In this document: in pieces, positions 1 through 8,712 of the stretch
Layout of the letters: each line of letters opens with the position of its first letter
Numbering within the stretch: the first letter of the stretch is position 1
NCBI GenBank assembly: GCA_016860845.1
Contig: BOKF01000003.1
Coordinates: 1 to 64,000 of the forward strand
DNA from: Chloroflexota bacterium
Lineage (GTDB): Bacteria; Chloroflexota; Anaerolineae; 4572-78; J111
Direction: 5' to 3'
DNA: 64,000 nucleotides
Translations under genes and position numbers: made by a program
The notes under the pieces: generated by a model
Told to the model about the DNA's origin: nothing
Seen by the model: the letters and a program-made list of their open reading frames with translations, nothing else
Database searches by the model: none

Positions 1-2
1 GG

Positions 3-116
3 GCCTGTTTTAAGTTTATTGACCGCATCAATCTTGATCCTGAAGCCATCATCACCCGGCTATGGCCTAAATTTGAGCTTGACCCTGATTATGAAAAAGT
101 TCTGTTTTCTTTCTGA
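3..116 (+). CDS. C-terminal end of an unidentified protein (partial)
   Basis: An open frame enters from the left edge and ends at TGA 114-116, giving 37 residues that finish ...EKVLFSF. It is rich in charged and aromatic residues and shows no motif I can assign. It converges on the helicase gene that stops only 2 bp away. That tight abutment suggests a junction where foreign DNA meets the end of the defence operon. Whether this is the tail of a transposase, a toxin or an ordinary host gene cannot be told from 37 residues. Confidence 0.45.
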   Translation, partial: ACFKFIDRINLDPEAIITRLWPKFELDPDYEKVLFSF

Positions 117-118
117 TT

Positions 119-937
119 TCAGTATAGCAAACGGCTCAGTTGTTCAAGATCCTTTTCGTTAGCCCGAGCAATCCGCAGCAGGTTGAGCATTTCGCCAGGG
201 TCTAACTCAAAGGGGGTAGCGGTCAGCAGCAGAATGTGACGGTAGGCGAGGGTTCCTGTGACCCCGAAATCGGGTTGTCCGCCTCGCCCCAGCCCTTGAT
301 AGTTTTTGGCAAAGATACTGTCACATTTGTTGCCTTTGCCATAATGATGGGCCTCATCCACGATAACCAGATCCCAGTTGGTCCTGTACAAACGTTTTAA
401 CAGGTCCGCACTGCTTCGTTTGCTGTCATAAAGCAAGTGGTGGTTGACCAGATAAAGACCCTCGGGCAACTGGAGTTTGTTCGCTTCACGGATTCCTCGC
501 ACGCGGGGACCATCCTGACCCCGCCACAATCTGTGGGCCTTATCCAGGTTATTTATCATATACAGCTGATCGATAAACTGCCTTGTAAAGGGCTGCCAAC
601 GCTCAGCCGTAAGATAAGGTTTCAGACCTTGTTTCGTGCCGTCGGGCCGGATTTCATTAGAGGTTAATTCGTCGTGCCACTTGCGCAGAAGGCCAGGCTT
701 GCATAGGATCAGAATACGGCGAACCGGCTCTTTGGTTTGACGATAGTGATGCCAGAGTAAGGCGAGTAAAGTTAACGCTTCATAAGTCTTGCCACAGCCA
801 ACCTCATCGGCTAAGACAACCCCACATTGTTTTGCCCCGAGCAATTGCTCCAGCGCCCAGCGTACGGCTCTCTTTTGATGGTCCCGTTCCAGGTCAATAA
901 GCGAGGCGAGCTTAGTTATTTTTTCTTGATTTATCAT
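119..937 (-). pseudogene. SNF2/DEAD-like helicase, N-terminal half only (truncated)
   Basis: This is the last gene of the defence operon. It shows the N-terminal RecA-like lobe of an SNF2-type helicase: motif I ADEVGCGKT (residues 43-51), motif II DEAH (194-197) and motif III LTATPF (238-243). The protein ends at 272 aa, right after motif III, so the whole second RecA lobe (motifs IV-VI) is absent; SNF2 helicases of DISARM-like systems normally run to about 900-1,100 aa. The gene begins with an ATGA overlap on the stop of the PLD gene. A lone first lobe could bind ATP but should not translocate, so I call it truncated, most likely by a rearrangement at position ~118. A deliberately short ATPase is possible but less likely. 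Confidence 0.75.
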
Positions 938-3030
938 GGCTTAGCTTTTCTGAGTTCAGATTCGAGCAAACTCCACTGGTTTAGCAAGTTTTCGGCTGCT
1001 GTACCCAAATGTTCATCCTGGCATAAACTAGTTGCGTAATTTTGCAGGAGCACCGCCTTTGCAAGAAATTCTTCGCTAAGGATCGAAGCCACTGCTTCGG
1101 GTCTTTGCTTGGCCTGTTTCAAGACACCTGTACATTCCCTTACCGTCTGCACAATCCGCTGGCAAAGATAAAGTTGCTGTTCAGGGGTATACTGGTCCTG
1201 TTCTTCAACCACTTGTTGAGCCCACTGGGCCAATCGGCGGAGTGTGTCGCCGTAGATATAGAGTGAACCTTGAGCTTGTTCGATACGCTGTCGCAGGCCT
1301 CTAAAGCCAAGATGCAATCGTCGGAAGAAGAGATCAAGGTTCGCCTGGTGGGTCGGAGCGGTTCGGGCGCTATTCTTCGTTGAAGGTGTACGGTCAACCT
1401 GATCACGCCAAACGGCATATCCGGCCAGGTTGCCCAGTCCGGCCAGGTAAATTTGAGTATCTACTGTATTCTGCCAGAGTGAGTCAAGAAGCTTATTGCC
1501 AATGAAGGCAGTAGGGCAGTCTACATTGAGCGGCCCCTCGGCCCAGCCCAAGGATTGATGCTTGGCGTCAAAGATCTCGACCCTAACACTCCGGTAAAGG
1601 AGTTGTTGCAAACCCCTTTCGGCATCGACGAGAGTAATCGCTGCTTTGGGTAAGGAGAATTGATAACTCTCAGGAAAGGGAGCCGCTATTTCGCCAAGTG
1701 GCAGTTCAAAAGGTTCACCCTGTAAGGTGAAGGTGGCGCGATGCGCTTGGGGATGATCTACCTGGAAGAAGATCGTTACTGTTTTTTTACTTATCGACAC
1801 TAATCCTTCCCAGACCAAGATAGAGGGGAGGGGGAGCGGTGATGGGGGTGATTGTGAAGTCAAGCTGGCCCAGTTATGGACTGGGGTAAAAAGCTGTCTT
1901 AGATTCAGAAAAGTTTCGAGTTTCTCAACGAGACCTTCTGGCTGCGGCAGATGCGTCAGCACAACAATCTCGGCATTTCCTTCGGGAGGTTGAGACAAGA
2001 GTGCTGCCCGAGTGCAGTTCGCCGAGCCATGCACCAATGTAATGAATAGTTTGCCATCCTGGTGACGCCCTATAAACACAAATAACTTGGCGTGCAGATG
2101 GCGTGGATCGATGGCGCCGGGATCTTTTTTGAAAAGTGCGATCTGTGACTTAAACGGCTGCAACTGGTTTAAGGGTAGATTGGTGACATTTGTGCTGGAT
2201 GCTTGAAAATAGATCCGTATTGGAAACTGCACCTTACTCTGTTTGAAATCGAAGGTGGTAAATAACTGTTTAAACAGCGTCTCATCCAGGCCGTCCTGAA
2301 GTGGATCCTCATGATGGGCAGCGCCCGTCGGTGAAGATGAGCCGCCGGAAGACAAAGGCTGAGAAGTATCAGCCTCAAAGAAGGGGCTAACGATCCAAAC
2401 CATCTCAAGTTTTTTACCAGGTAAAGCTTGAACAATTTGGGGCCAAAGTGGCTGATCATAATTGTGTAAAAAGAGAGGCTCAACCGGCGGACGAGCTACT
2501 TTCACTTCGGCCAGAAAGCGATCAAAATCCCGGCACAGTAACTCGAAGGCAGCACGCTGCTGGTTCGAGGTTGCAGTCAATTCACGCTGCAGGTAGTCCT
2601 TGCCTAGATATTCACGGACGGATTGAAAGAAGGTAAAGGGGCCGCTGCTTCGGGTGAGGCGATAGATATTGACCAGTTCCAGATTATTTTCCAGCCCGCC
2701 TCGGGTTAGATTTGCAGACCCAAGCCCGACTAAGACTTCGGAAGGCGTTAGCAGCAGCATCAGTTTAGGGTGGAAGGTCCGCCGGCTGTAGGCTGCATTG
2801 ATCACACTGTACCGGTGGGACTGCTTTTCGGTTAGCACAGCCTTGCCATCGCGTAAAACCAGGATATTCTCGCAATTGCGCCACCAGATCATCTCAAGCG
2901 GTCCGCGCTCGGCATCTTCTATCATCTCGCCATCAAACCCATATGTCAGAAACAGAGCGTGATGGATATCCTCTTCAGGGGCAAACGTTTCAACCACCGT
3001 TCGCAGGTTTACTTCAGCATTAAGACTCAT
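934..3030 (-). CDS. Phospholipase D-like protein with two HKD motifs
   Basis: A 698-aa protein with two PLD half-sites. The first has HPK (residues 87-89) followed by GSANLT (104-109) and a downstream ENN; the second has HAK (H313, K315) followed by GSANCT (335-340) and NAE. Paired HKD motifs form one phosphodiesterase active site. In defence operons such proteins (for example DrmC of DISARM) are usually taken as nucleases, sometimes lipases. The C-terminal ~300 residues are helical, without a motif I know. It overlaps the upstream unknown gene by 11 bp and the SNF2 gene by 4 bp, so the three form a translationally coupled PLD-helicase module. Family assignment is firm; the substrate is inference. 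Confidence 0.85.
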   Translation of the reverse strand: MSLNAEVNLRTVVETFAPEEDIHHALFLTYGFDGEMIEDAERGPLEMIWWRNCENILVLRDGKAVLTEKQSHRYSVINAAYSRRTFHPKLMLLLTPSEVLVGLGSANLTRGGLENNLELVNIYRLTRSSGPFTFFQSVREYLGKDYLQRELTATSNQQRAAFELLCRDFDRFLAEVKVARPPVEPLFLHNYDQPLWPQIVQALPGKKLEMVWIVSPFFEADTSQPLSSGGSSSPTGAAHHEDPLQDGLDETLFKQLFTTFDFKQSKVQFPIRIYFQASSTNVTNLPLNQLQPFKSQIALFKKDPGAIDPRHLHAKLFVFIGRHQDGKLFITLVHGSANCTRAALLSQPPEGNAEIVVLTHLPQPEGLVEKLETFLNLRQLFTPVHNWASLTSQSPPSPLPLPSILVWEGLVSISKKTVTIFFQVDHPQAHRATFTLQGEPFELPLGEIAAPFPESYQFSLPKAAITLVDAERGLQQLLYRSVRVEIFDAKHQSLGWAEGPLNVDCPTAFIGNKLLDSLWQNTVDTQIYLAGLGNLAGYAVWRDQVDRTPSTKNSARTAPTHQANLDLFFRRLHLGFRGLRQRIEQAQGSLYIYGDTLRRLAQWAQQVVEEQDQYTPEQQLYLCQRIVQTVRECTGVLKQAKQRPEAVASILSEEFLAKAVLLQNYATSLCQDEHLGTAAENLLNQWSLLESELRKAKP

Positions 3031-4936
3031 ATAAATCTTGCTCCGTAAGGTTTAAGTCACGCACCAACGACATCAACTGCGGCAGCCGATAGCTATGAAA
3101 CCCCAGCGCCATAGCTCGGGCTGCCACCGGCCAGACCTCATCGCCAGCTCTAACCAGCCAGCACTCTCGCCCCTTCCGTTCTGAGACAAGGTGATGATGA
3201 TCGATCAGATGAGAGATGAGCGACACTACAAGGGTTTGAACCGGCTCATATGCCTGGGCCAGGAGGGCAATTTCTACGATGGCTCGAAGATCTGTTTCTG
3301 CTAACGGTCCATCTAGAATTCCCTGGTTCCCTGCCTGTCCCAAGACTTTGACCGCTAACATCAAGCCCCGTTCCGCCTGATACGCTTTGGTTGTCATGAG
3401 TTGATTAACCAGTTGTTCCTCAGAGGTTGGCACAACAGTGGCTGCCTCCTTAAACGGAGTTTTCCAAAACTGAAGTGTGGTAGACCCTTCGATACGATCC
3501 TTGCACCAGCCGGCTAGTGAAATGCGGCCTCGATCGATCACATATTCCGTTAAATCTGCCCAGACCGCATTAAGCGCTAGACTGAGTAGTTCGTAGATTG
3601 CTGCGGCAACAAACAAGTCCGAACCCGGCAGGTTACGATTGCGATAGAAATGTAAGAGAAAAGCGACATTTTCACCCTGATTGGGAGCCTCTTCAAGCTC
3701 AATAACATCTGCGCCGGCTGTCTCCTGGCTAATGAGAGTTGCTGTTGCCTCGGTAGTGGGTGAGGCAAATAAGAGATGAACCGCTGACAAGGTTCGCAGC
3801 GTCTGTAAGCGCCGATCCGCATCATTGACAACATCAACTTGATCATCCTTGGCAAAGAGAAAACCATCGAGAAAACACTTCTTATCGGTCTGCTTGCAAA
3901 ATGTCTGAAAGCATACAGACTGACCCCACCCCTGCAAAGTCTGGACTTTGCGCGGGCCGGTGTTATCTTGAGCCCATTTCAACAGTTCGGCAACACCTTT
4001 CCGCCGGGCAAAGGCACTGGCCAGTTTTTCCCCCCGTGAGGTCAGTCGAAACGGTAACCGGCCGGCGAGGGCGGCTTCATCATCATCCTGCCAAAAGCCA
4101 CAGCTCCGCATCGCTGTGCGATAAAGATTGTAGCAACCGGTATTATTCTGATTCTTAAGAATGCGATCGGGAATAGCTGCATCAGTAGTCACTTCGGCCA
4201 AAAGACGCATCTTGGCTCGCTGGCCTTGATGATAGCAGGATTTAAGCTCATCTTTACCGTGATATACAACTTCACTTAGCACTAAAGCTCGTTCTAAGCG
4301 ATTGAGACACTCACGCCGCTCACTGGCTGACATCCCATCATCTCGATTGAGTTCTCGGATTGCCCAGGATAAAAAGAAGAAATAGCCAACCCGATTGGTA
4401 AATACTGTCAGACCTGGCAAAAGATCATCGGCCAGTTGACCGGCACCAGCTTGAAGACCTAGCGGATCTCTGGAGTAAGGCGGTAAGGGATCAACAACCA
4501 GCCACTTTGGCAGCCATAAGGTTATAGTCTCTGGCAGTACAGTCGAGGATTTCCACTTCTGCCGTTCACGTGGGGTCAAGTGAGCAGTATTCGGCCACAT
4601 CTGGAAAGAGTCGTCAGCCCTGGTTACCGACTCGTCAAAGGCTACCCCATGTTCTTGTAGCACCTGATGTAACTCGTTAAGCCGCGCTCGCGGCATCCGT
4701 TCCAGCAAGCGGCCGAAGAACTCATTATATACAATCTTCAGTTTACGGGCCCGTTTTTGTTGTTGCAGAAATTCGGTAAAGGGAACTGCTTCTTGACGGG
4801 ATATCTGGTATTGCTGACCATCGCCAAAATATTCTACCGTCAAACTATTTTCATTGATGGCAATGATTTTGGCTATCCAGTAGGTACTCCCGGTTTTGAT
4901 ACGAACTAATTCATCTTGTTCAAATTGAAAGGCCAT
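3020..4936 (-). CDS. Unknown large defence-operon protein with SH3-like N-terminus
   Basis: A 638-aa protein I do not recognise. Residues ~6-55 (FEQDELVRIKTG ... VEYFGDG) look like a small SH3/Tudor-type beta barrel with hydrophobic-acidic strands. The rest is predicted mainly helical, with no nuclease, ATPase or methylase motif visible. The frame is open further upstream to a TTG at 4948; I chose ATG 4936, which lies 12 bp downstream, though neither has a strong ribosome site. It is coupled to the PLD protein (11-bp overlap) and probably works with it and the helicase. The 174 bp separating it from the Mrr-like gene make it the likely first gene of a sub-operon. Confidence 0.6.
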   Translation of the reverse strand: MAFQFEQDELVRIKTGSTYWIAKIIAINENSLTVEYFGDGQQYQISRQEAVPFTEFLQQQKRARKLKIVYNEFFGRLLERMPRARLNELHQVLQEHGVAFDESVTRADDSFQMWPNTAHLTPRERQKWKSSTVLPETITLWLPKWLVVDPLPPYSRDPLGLQAGAGQLADDLLPGLTVFTNRVGYFFFLSWAIRELNRDDGMSASERRECLNRLERALVLSEVVYHGKDELKSCYHQGQRAKMRLLAEVTTDAAIPDRILKNQNNTGCYNLYRTAMRSCGFWQDDDEAALAGRLPFRLTSRGEKLASAFARRKGVAELLKWAQDNTGPRKVQTLQGWGQSVCFQTFCKQTDKKCFLDGFLFAKDDQVDVVNDADRRLQTLRTLSAVHLLFASPTTEATATLISQETAGADVIELEEAPNQGENVAFLLHFYRNRNLPGSDLFVAAAIYELLSLALNAVWADLTEYVIDRGRISLAGWCKDRIEGSTTLQFWKTPFKEAATVVPTSEEQLVNQLMTTKAYQAERGLMLAVKVLGQAGNQGILDGPLAETDLRAIVEIALLAQAYEPVQTLVVSLISHLIDHHHLVSERKGRECWLVRAGDEVWPVAARAMALGFHSYRLPQLMSLVRDLNLTEQDLYES

Positions 4937-4978
4937 ATCATTGTCCAACTCATCGTCTTGTTCTGATTTATCTCATTC

Positions 4979-4984
4979 ATTATA
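4979..4984 (-). promoter_or_regulatory. Possible -10 element for the unknown-PLD-helicase sub-operon
   Basis: The gap between the Mrr-like gene and the 638-aa unknown gene carries a perfect TATAAT on the minus strand about 43 bp upstream of the start codon. No convincing -35 hexamer lies 16-18 bp further up. This gap and the 105 bp at 9583-9687 are the largest in the operon, so an internal promoter here is reasonable but weakly supported. Confidence 0.25.
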
Positions 4985-5110
4985 AGCTTGCTGAGCCAAT
5001 GCTAATCAGCACCGCTAACAACGAAGGAACAGGCGAGCCACGCTATATCCTTGGAAGAATCACAGGCCTTGGCTGTTGCCTACCTAGATCATTGCTTCTA
5101 GAAATGCATT

Positions 5111-6055
5111 TTATAGTTCTTGCTGAATCCTTTTTAGTTCCTCAGCCAACCCTGGTATCATAGTGCGGTCTATCAGTTCCCAGCTCTTTCTAGTATAGGC
5201 CTTTCTTGGGATGTTTTGGTCAAATTCACCCGTTATGATAAATAACTTGAGGCATGGAATATCAAGCTGGCTTGATTTGTTTACTCTTTCTGCAAGACCC
5301 TGAAAGACACTATCCACCCGCCTAAGGTCATTTATTGTGATCTTTTGAGCTGTTTTTACTTCACTGAGTAGAATAGTCAGGGGTTGGACGATGCCGTGAA
5401 CATCAATTTCTACCGGCTCCCCGTGGACCCGATATTCAACACCAATATATCCCTTTGGACTACGATTACTGCTCTGATAGCCAATTAACTCGACACCACT
5501 TTGTACCAGACATTCTTTGACATATATTTCGAGAAATTGACCCTGTCTTAAAGCAGCCCGCGCTTGCTCTGCAAGTGTTAATTGCGAAATTTCCAGCAGA
5601 TTCTTCCCGGAACATCCATTACATTCTGTGAGGGAGTTGTCCAGAACCAGAGCGCAATCCAGGCAGAGCTTCAGTATTACCGTGGCCGAATTGGTGGCGG
5701 CTGACTTGGCTAACTTACGCAATGTCTCATAAGATCCGCTCGGATTATCTAAACCTTGTACCCAAATTTGGTTGTAATAAGCAAGTAGAATCTGAAGCGA
5801 CTCCTGCTCTCGCACCCGGTAAAATTTCTCGATCAGCCTACTGAGCGCCTCATTTGATAGGAACTCACTGGCTAGATAGATCGGCTTCTTACCATGCTCC
5901 AATTCATTGCTGAGATATTCGACTAGGATGAGGCCCTGAGGTTCTGACAATAAAGAGGATATAGCAATAGCAGCCTTATCATTTTCTAAAGATATTTTGC
6001 TGTCATAGACTTTGGGCGCAAGCGCCCCAAAGGCTTTTAATAACTCTTCTTTCAT
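5111..6055 (-). CDS. PD-(D/E)XK nuclease, Mrr-like, with zinc-ribbon cysteines
   Basis: A 314-aa protein with a C-terminal restriction-endonuclease fold. It has E176 in GQFLEIY, then D218 in VEIDVHG, then E232-V-K234 in SEVKT, giving the E...D...ExK order of Mrr/Holliday-resolvase-like nucleases. Residues 131-134 (CLDC) and 145-148 (CNGC) form a likely zinc knuckle. The N-terminal ~130 residues are helical. Its start lies 15 bp after the Argonaute stop, so the two are almost certainly co-translated. Catalytically inactive long pAgos are known to be encoded with effector nucleases, and by position this is the prime candidate effector. The nuclease fold is well supported; the partnership is inference. 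Confidence 0.8.
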   Translation of the reverse strand: MKEELLKAFGALAPKVYDSKISLENDKAAIAISSLLSEPQGLILVEYLSNELEHGKKPIYLASEFLSNEALSRLIEKFYRVREQESLQILLAYYNQIWVQGLDNPSGSYETLRKLAKSAATNSATVILKLCLDCALVLDNSLTECNGCSGKNLLEISQLTLAEQARAALRQGQFLEIYVKECLVQSGVELIGYQSSNRSPKGYIGVEYRVHGEPVEIDVHGIVQPLTILLSEVKTAQKITINDLRRVDSVFQGLAERVNKSSQLDIPCLKLFIITGEFDQNIPRKAYTRKSWELIDRTMIPGLAEELKRIQQEL

Positions 6056-6070
6056 ACCTATATCCAGTCC

Positions 6071-8704
6071 CTAAAAATCCAGGTATATCAGGCTCTCAGC
6101 GGATATATTTTCACGTATTAGCTCTGCAAACTTCTCAGCAATAGTAGCCACCAGGGGATATTTCCCTGTTGTTCCAGGCGCCGGCCAATTCAGGTAAGTC
6201 AGGTCGTGATACTCTTTGAGCAGATCCAAGATGTCATCATCGCCAATTTCCAGCCTCAGCCGGATCGGAATAACAGTTCCCTGTCCTAAGTCCCGATCGT
6301 CGTAATTGGAGGTTGATAAAAAAGCTTCTCGTCGGTTCACGATGATCCCATAGCCAGCAGGGAGGTTTCTGGCTCGTCTCTCTGCCTGATCATAGAGATA
6401 GAAGCGGAAATTTCCGACATCTAACACCGAGACAAAGCTGCATTTTATCGATTGTAGCCAATCGCAAGCTTCAAGAGAGGCTTGCACAGCTTCCAGTTCA
6501 ATGTCAGCCATCTGGCCTTTTCTGTAAAAAACGAGACGAGAAGGCCGTTCTTGTTCAACCATATCTTTAATCCTATAAAGCAATGTATCAAACCAAGCCT
6601 TGGTGAGGGTCCTTTCATCCGGGGTCGAAAAAACTTTCCAGGAGACTTTGGCGCCGTAAGCGTCGTGTAAGACAGCCGCACATTTACTGACCTTCTTTTG
6701 CCAGGGATTTCGGCTGAAGCCTATACCGACAAATAAGGTTCGTTGGTCTGATAGGCCCGCTGTGTGGTTAAGGTTCCAGATGGATTCGCCTTGCTTGAGG
6801 GACTTGATCAAGATTTGAAGGGCAAGATACTTCTCCCCTGAAAATCTATCAGCGGCGATTTCTTTGAAGGTTGATAACCTGACAATTTGCAGTCCGGTCT
6901 GGGTTCTGGGCGGGAGAAGCCGTTTCAGAGCGTAATAGTAGTCATTGTTACCATCTGGAATGACCGCTATGACAAGACTATTTTCAGAGGCTATAGGGGC
7001 CAAACTTCTAATTTTGTCTTCTAACCTTTGACTGCCTGCCGCTGGATCGTATCCTTCAATTTTTAGGTCCTTATGGCGCAGGAGTCTGCCCAGCCTGCAA
7101 CGACTGAACATTCGCTGTAGACCACTTAGAAAATCATTAAGCTCAGCCTCGGTTTGAGCTTGGGGTAGGATTAGATGAGTGACGGAAATATTTTTACGTC
7201 CACAAACTGGACTATAGTCACCCTCGAAGATATCTAAGGGATCTAAACTAACCTTACCTTCGGAAAACTTGAGAATAGGCTGCTTGATCTGCACTGCCGC
7301 TTCAAAGCCGCCTAAATCGCAGAGTTGCTTTAACGTTGGGGTATAGACGCTCAAATGGATGTCATAGTAACGGTTCGGGTCACCTTCCCGACTTATTGCT
7401 TTGAATAAGTCTCTAACTTTAGAGAACCTTTCAGGAGGCGCTTCAGGTTTGGGTTTTCTCACTTGTGAAACACCCAGATATCGTTCGAGGGAGACTTTAT
7501 CTATGTATACCATCTCTGTCGGAAAATGGAGGTCTCGCCCGTTTAAGTTAACCACCACTAGCGGCTGGACGGTCTGCGACAACTTTAATCCCCGCTTATT
7601 CTCCCAATATGTAGTATAAGGCTGTTTAGCCTCTGGTACATACGCCTGGGTTAAATCAGTATCAGGCAGAACCCGCTTAAGCTCCACTTCACTTCCAGAA
7701 GGGATTATCCTGAGTTTTAACTTCCCAAGTTGGGCTAATACGGCTTGTTCATTCGTGATATCACTGACGCTTTCTCGAATGAAATCTAAAAGGCGTTTGG
7801 TGGGAGAGGTAAAAGTCTCTATCCAGACAAGGACACAATCGTCATTCAACTCCGTGTAGTCGAGATTAATACCCTGCGACTCTCGAAGGATACCGACGTT
7901 CGTGGGTTCCAGGCTGAACTCTCTATATTTAATAAAGGTTCGACCGGGCCAGCGTGACCGCAAGTAGCCCAACCCAGTTAATTTATCGTCCATAAACGAG
8001 CTTGCCAGGAGCAAGTTCCAGCCCTGAACCCTCTCTCGTTTAATTCGCTTGACAGAAAAAGGGATAAATGACTGGTCAAAAAGAGTAAAGTCAGGAATTC
8101 GGGATAGGCCAACGACACAGAGTACATCGTCTTCCCGATAAGCAAGGATCGGCGTCTTCTGGGCTTCCATATATTTTCGGCTGGAATGATTGATTTCGGT
8201 CTCAACACCTTCCTCAGTTCGCCTCAGAATGGGTTTGAGGTCAAAACGGTGGAGGAATAGCTCGGATACTTTATGGCGAATCTGCAGAAGGAACCCGACG
8301 ATCCTGATCTGAGCCCCATCGATCGCTTTTACTTTTTCTTCTCGGACTTCGTGGATTTGGCTGAGGTAATCACTGGCCGCCTGAATATATTTACCGGGAT
8401 TTTTGGCGTAATCATCTACCATGCCCTTTAGCCGAGCAAACAAAGTTTGTCCAATGACTCTTTCACCAATGGCCTGAACTAAAGCTCTGCCTTCCAGAGT
8501 AAGTTGGGTTCTGTGGCTATGTTGGCTAATATAGCTTTCCTCTTGAAGAACAGCGATGAGCTCTTGATATTCATCCTCCGCCATAACCTCTTGAGTAAAT
8601 TGGCTGAGGATAATTCTCAGGTGGCGCATCGTGTACTCGGAGAGCTGGACTCGATTCTTATCCAAAAGATGTAGGCTGGAGAGCAAGGCTAATTTTTGAT
8701 CCAT
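6071..8704 (-). CDS. Prokaryotic Argonaute, long type, predicted slicer-inactive
   Basis: An 877-aa protein whose last ~300 residues are MID-PIWI. The MID pocket for the guide 5' end is intact: Y591, K594, Q606 and the KSLKQG lysines (K634/K637). The PIWI core strand LFVGIGFS has G662 where the first catalytic Asp belongs, and FYRKG has K729 where the second Asp belongs, so the DEDX slicer tetrad is lost. The C-terminal LTYLNW (835-840) and following helix are typical of pAgos. This pattern fits long-B pAgos, which use guide-directed recognition to trigger a partner effector. The start is ATG 8704: it has an AGGTAGGAG ribosome site 5 bp upstream and lies 8 bp after the upstream stop, whereas the frame's earlier ATG at 8773 sits inside that gene. 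Nuclease genes lie on both sides. Confidence 0.9.
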   Translation of the reverse strand: MDQKLALLSSLHLLDKNRVQLSEYTMRHLRIILSQFTQEVMAEDEYQELIAVLQEESYISQHSHRTQLTLEGRALVQAIGERVIGQTLFARLKGMVDDYAKNPGKYIQAASDYLSQIHEVREEKVKAIDGAQIRIVGFLLQIRHKVSELFLHRFDLKPILRRTEEGVETEINHSSRKYMEAQKTPILAYREDDVLCVVGLSRIPDFTLFDQSFIPFSVKRIKRERVQGWNLLLASSFMDDKLTGLGYLRSRWPGRTFIKYREFSLEPTNVGILRESQGINLDYTELNDDCVLVWIETFTSPTKRLLDFIRESVSDITNEQAVLAQLGKLKLRIIPSGSEVELKRVLPDTDLTQAYVPEAKQPYTTYWENKRGLKLSQTVQPLVVVNLNGRDLHFPTEMVYIDKVSLERYLGVSQVRKPKPEAPPERFSKVRDLFKAISREGDPNRYYDIHLSVYTPTLKQLCDLGGFEAAVQIKQPILKFSEGKVSLDPLDIFEGDYSPVCGRKNISVTHLILPQAQTEAELNDFLSGLQRMFSRCRLGRLLRHKDLKIEGYDPAAGSQRLEDKIRSLAPIASENSLVIAVIPDGNNDYYYALKRLLPPRTQTGLQIVRLSTFKEIAADRFSGEKYLALQILIKSLKQGESIWNLNHTAGLSDQRTLFVGIGFSRNPWQKKVSKCAAVLHDAYGAKVSWKVFSTPDERTLTKAWFDTLLYRIKDMVEQERPSRLVFYRKGQMADIELEAVQASLEACDWLQSIKCSFVSVLDVGNFRFYLYDQAERRARNLPAGYGIIVNRREAFLSTSNYDDRDLGQGTVIPIRLRLEIGDDDILDLLKEYHDLTYLNWPAPGTTGKYPLVATIAEKFAELIRENISAESLIYLDF

Positions 8705-8712
8705 TTCGACTC

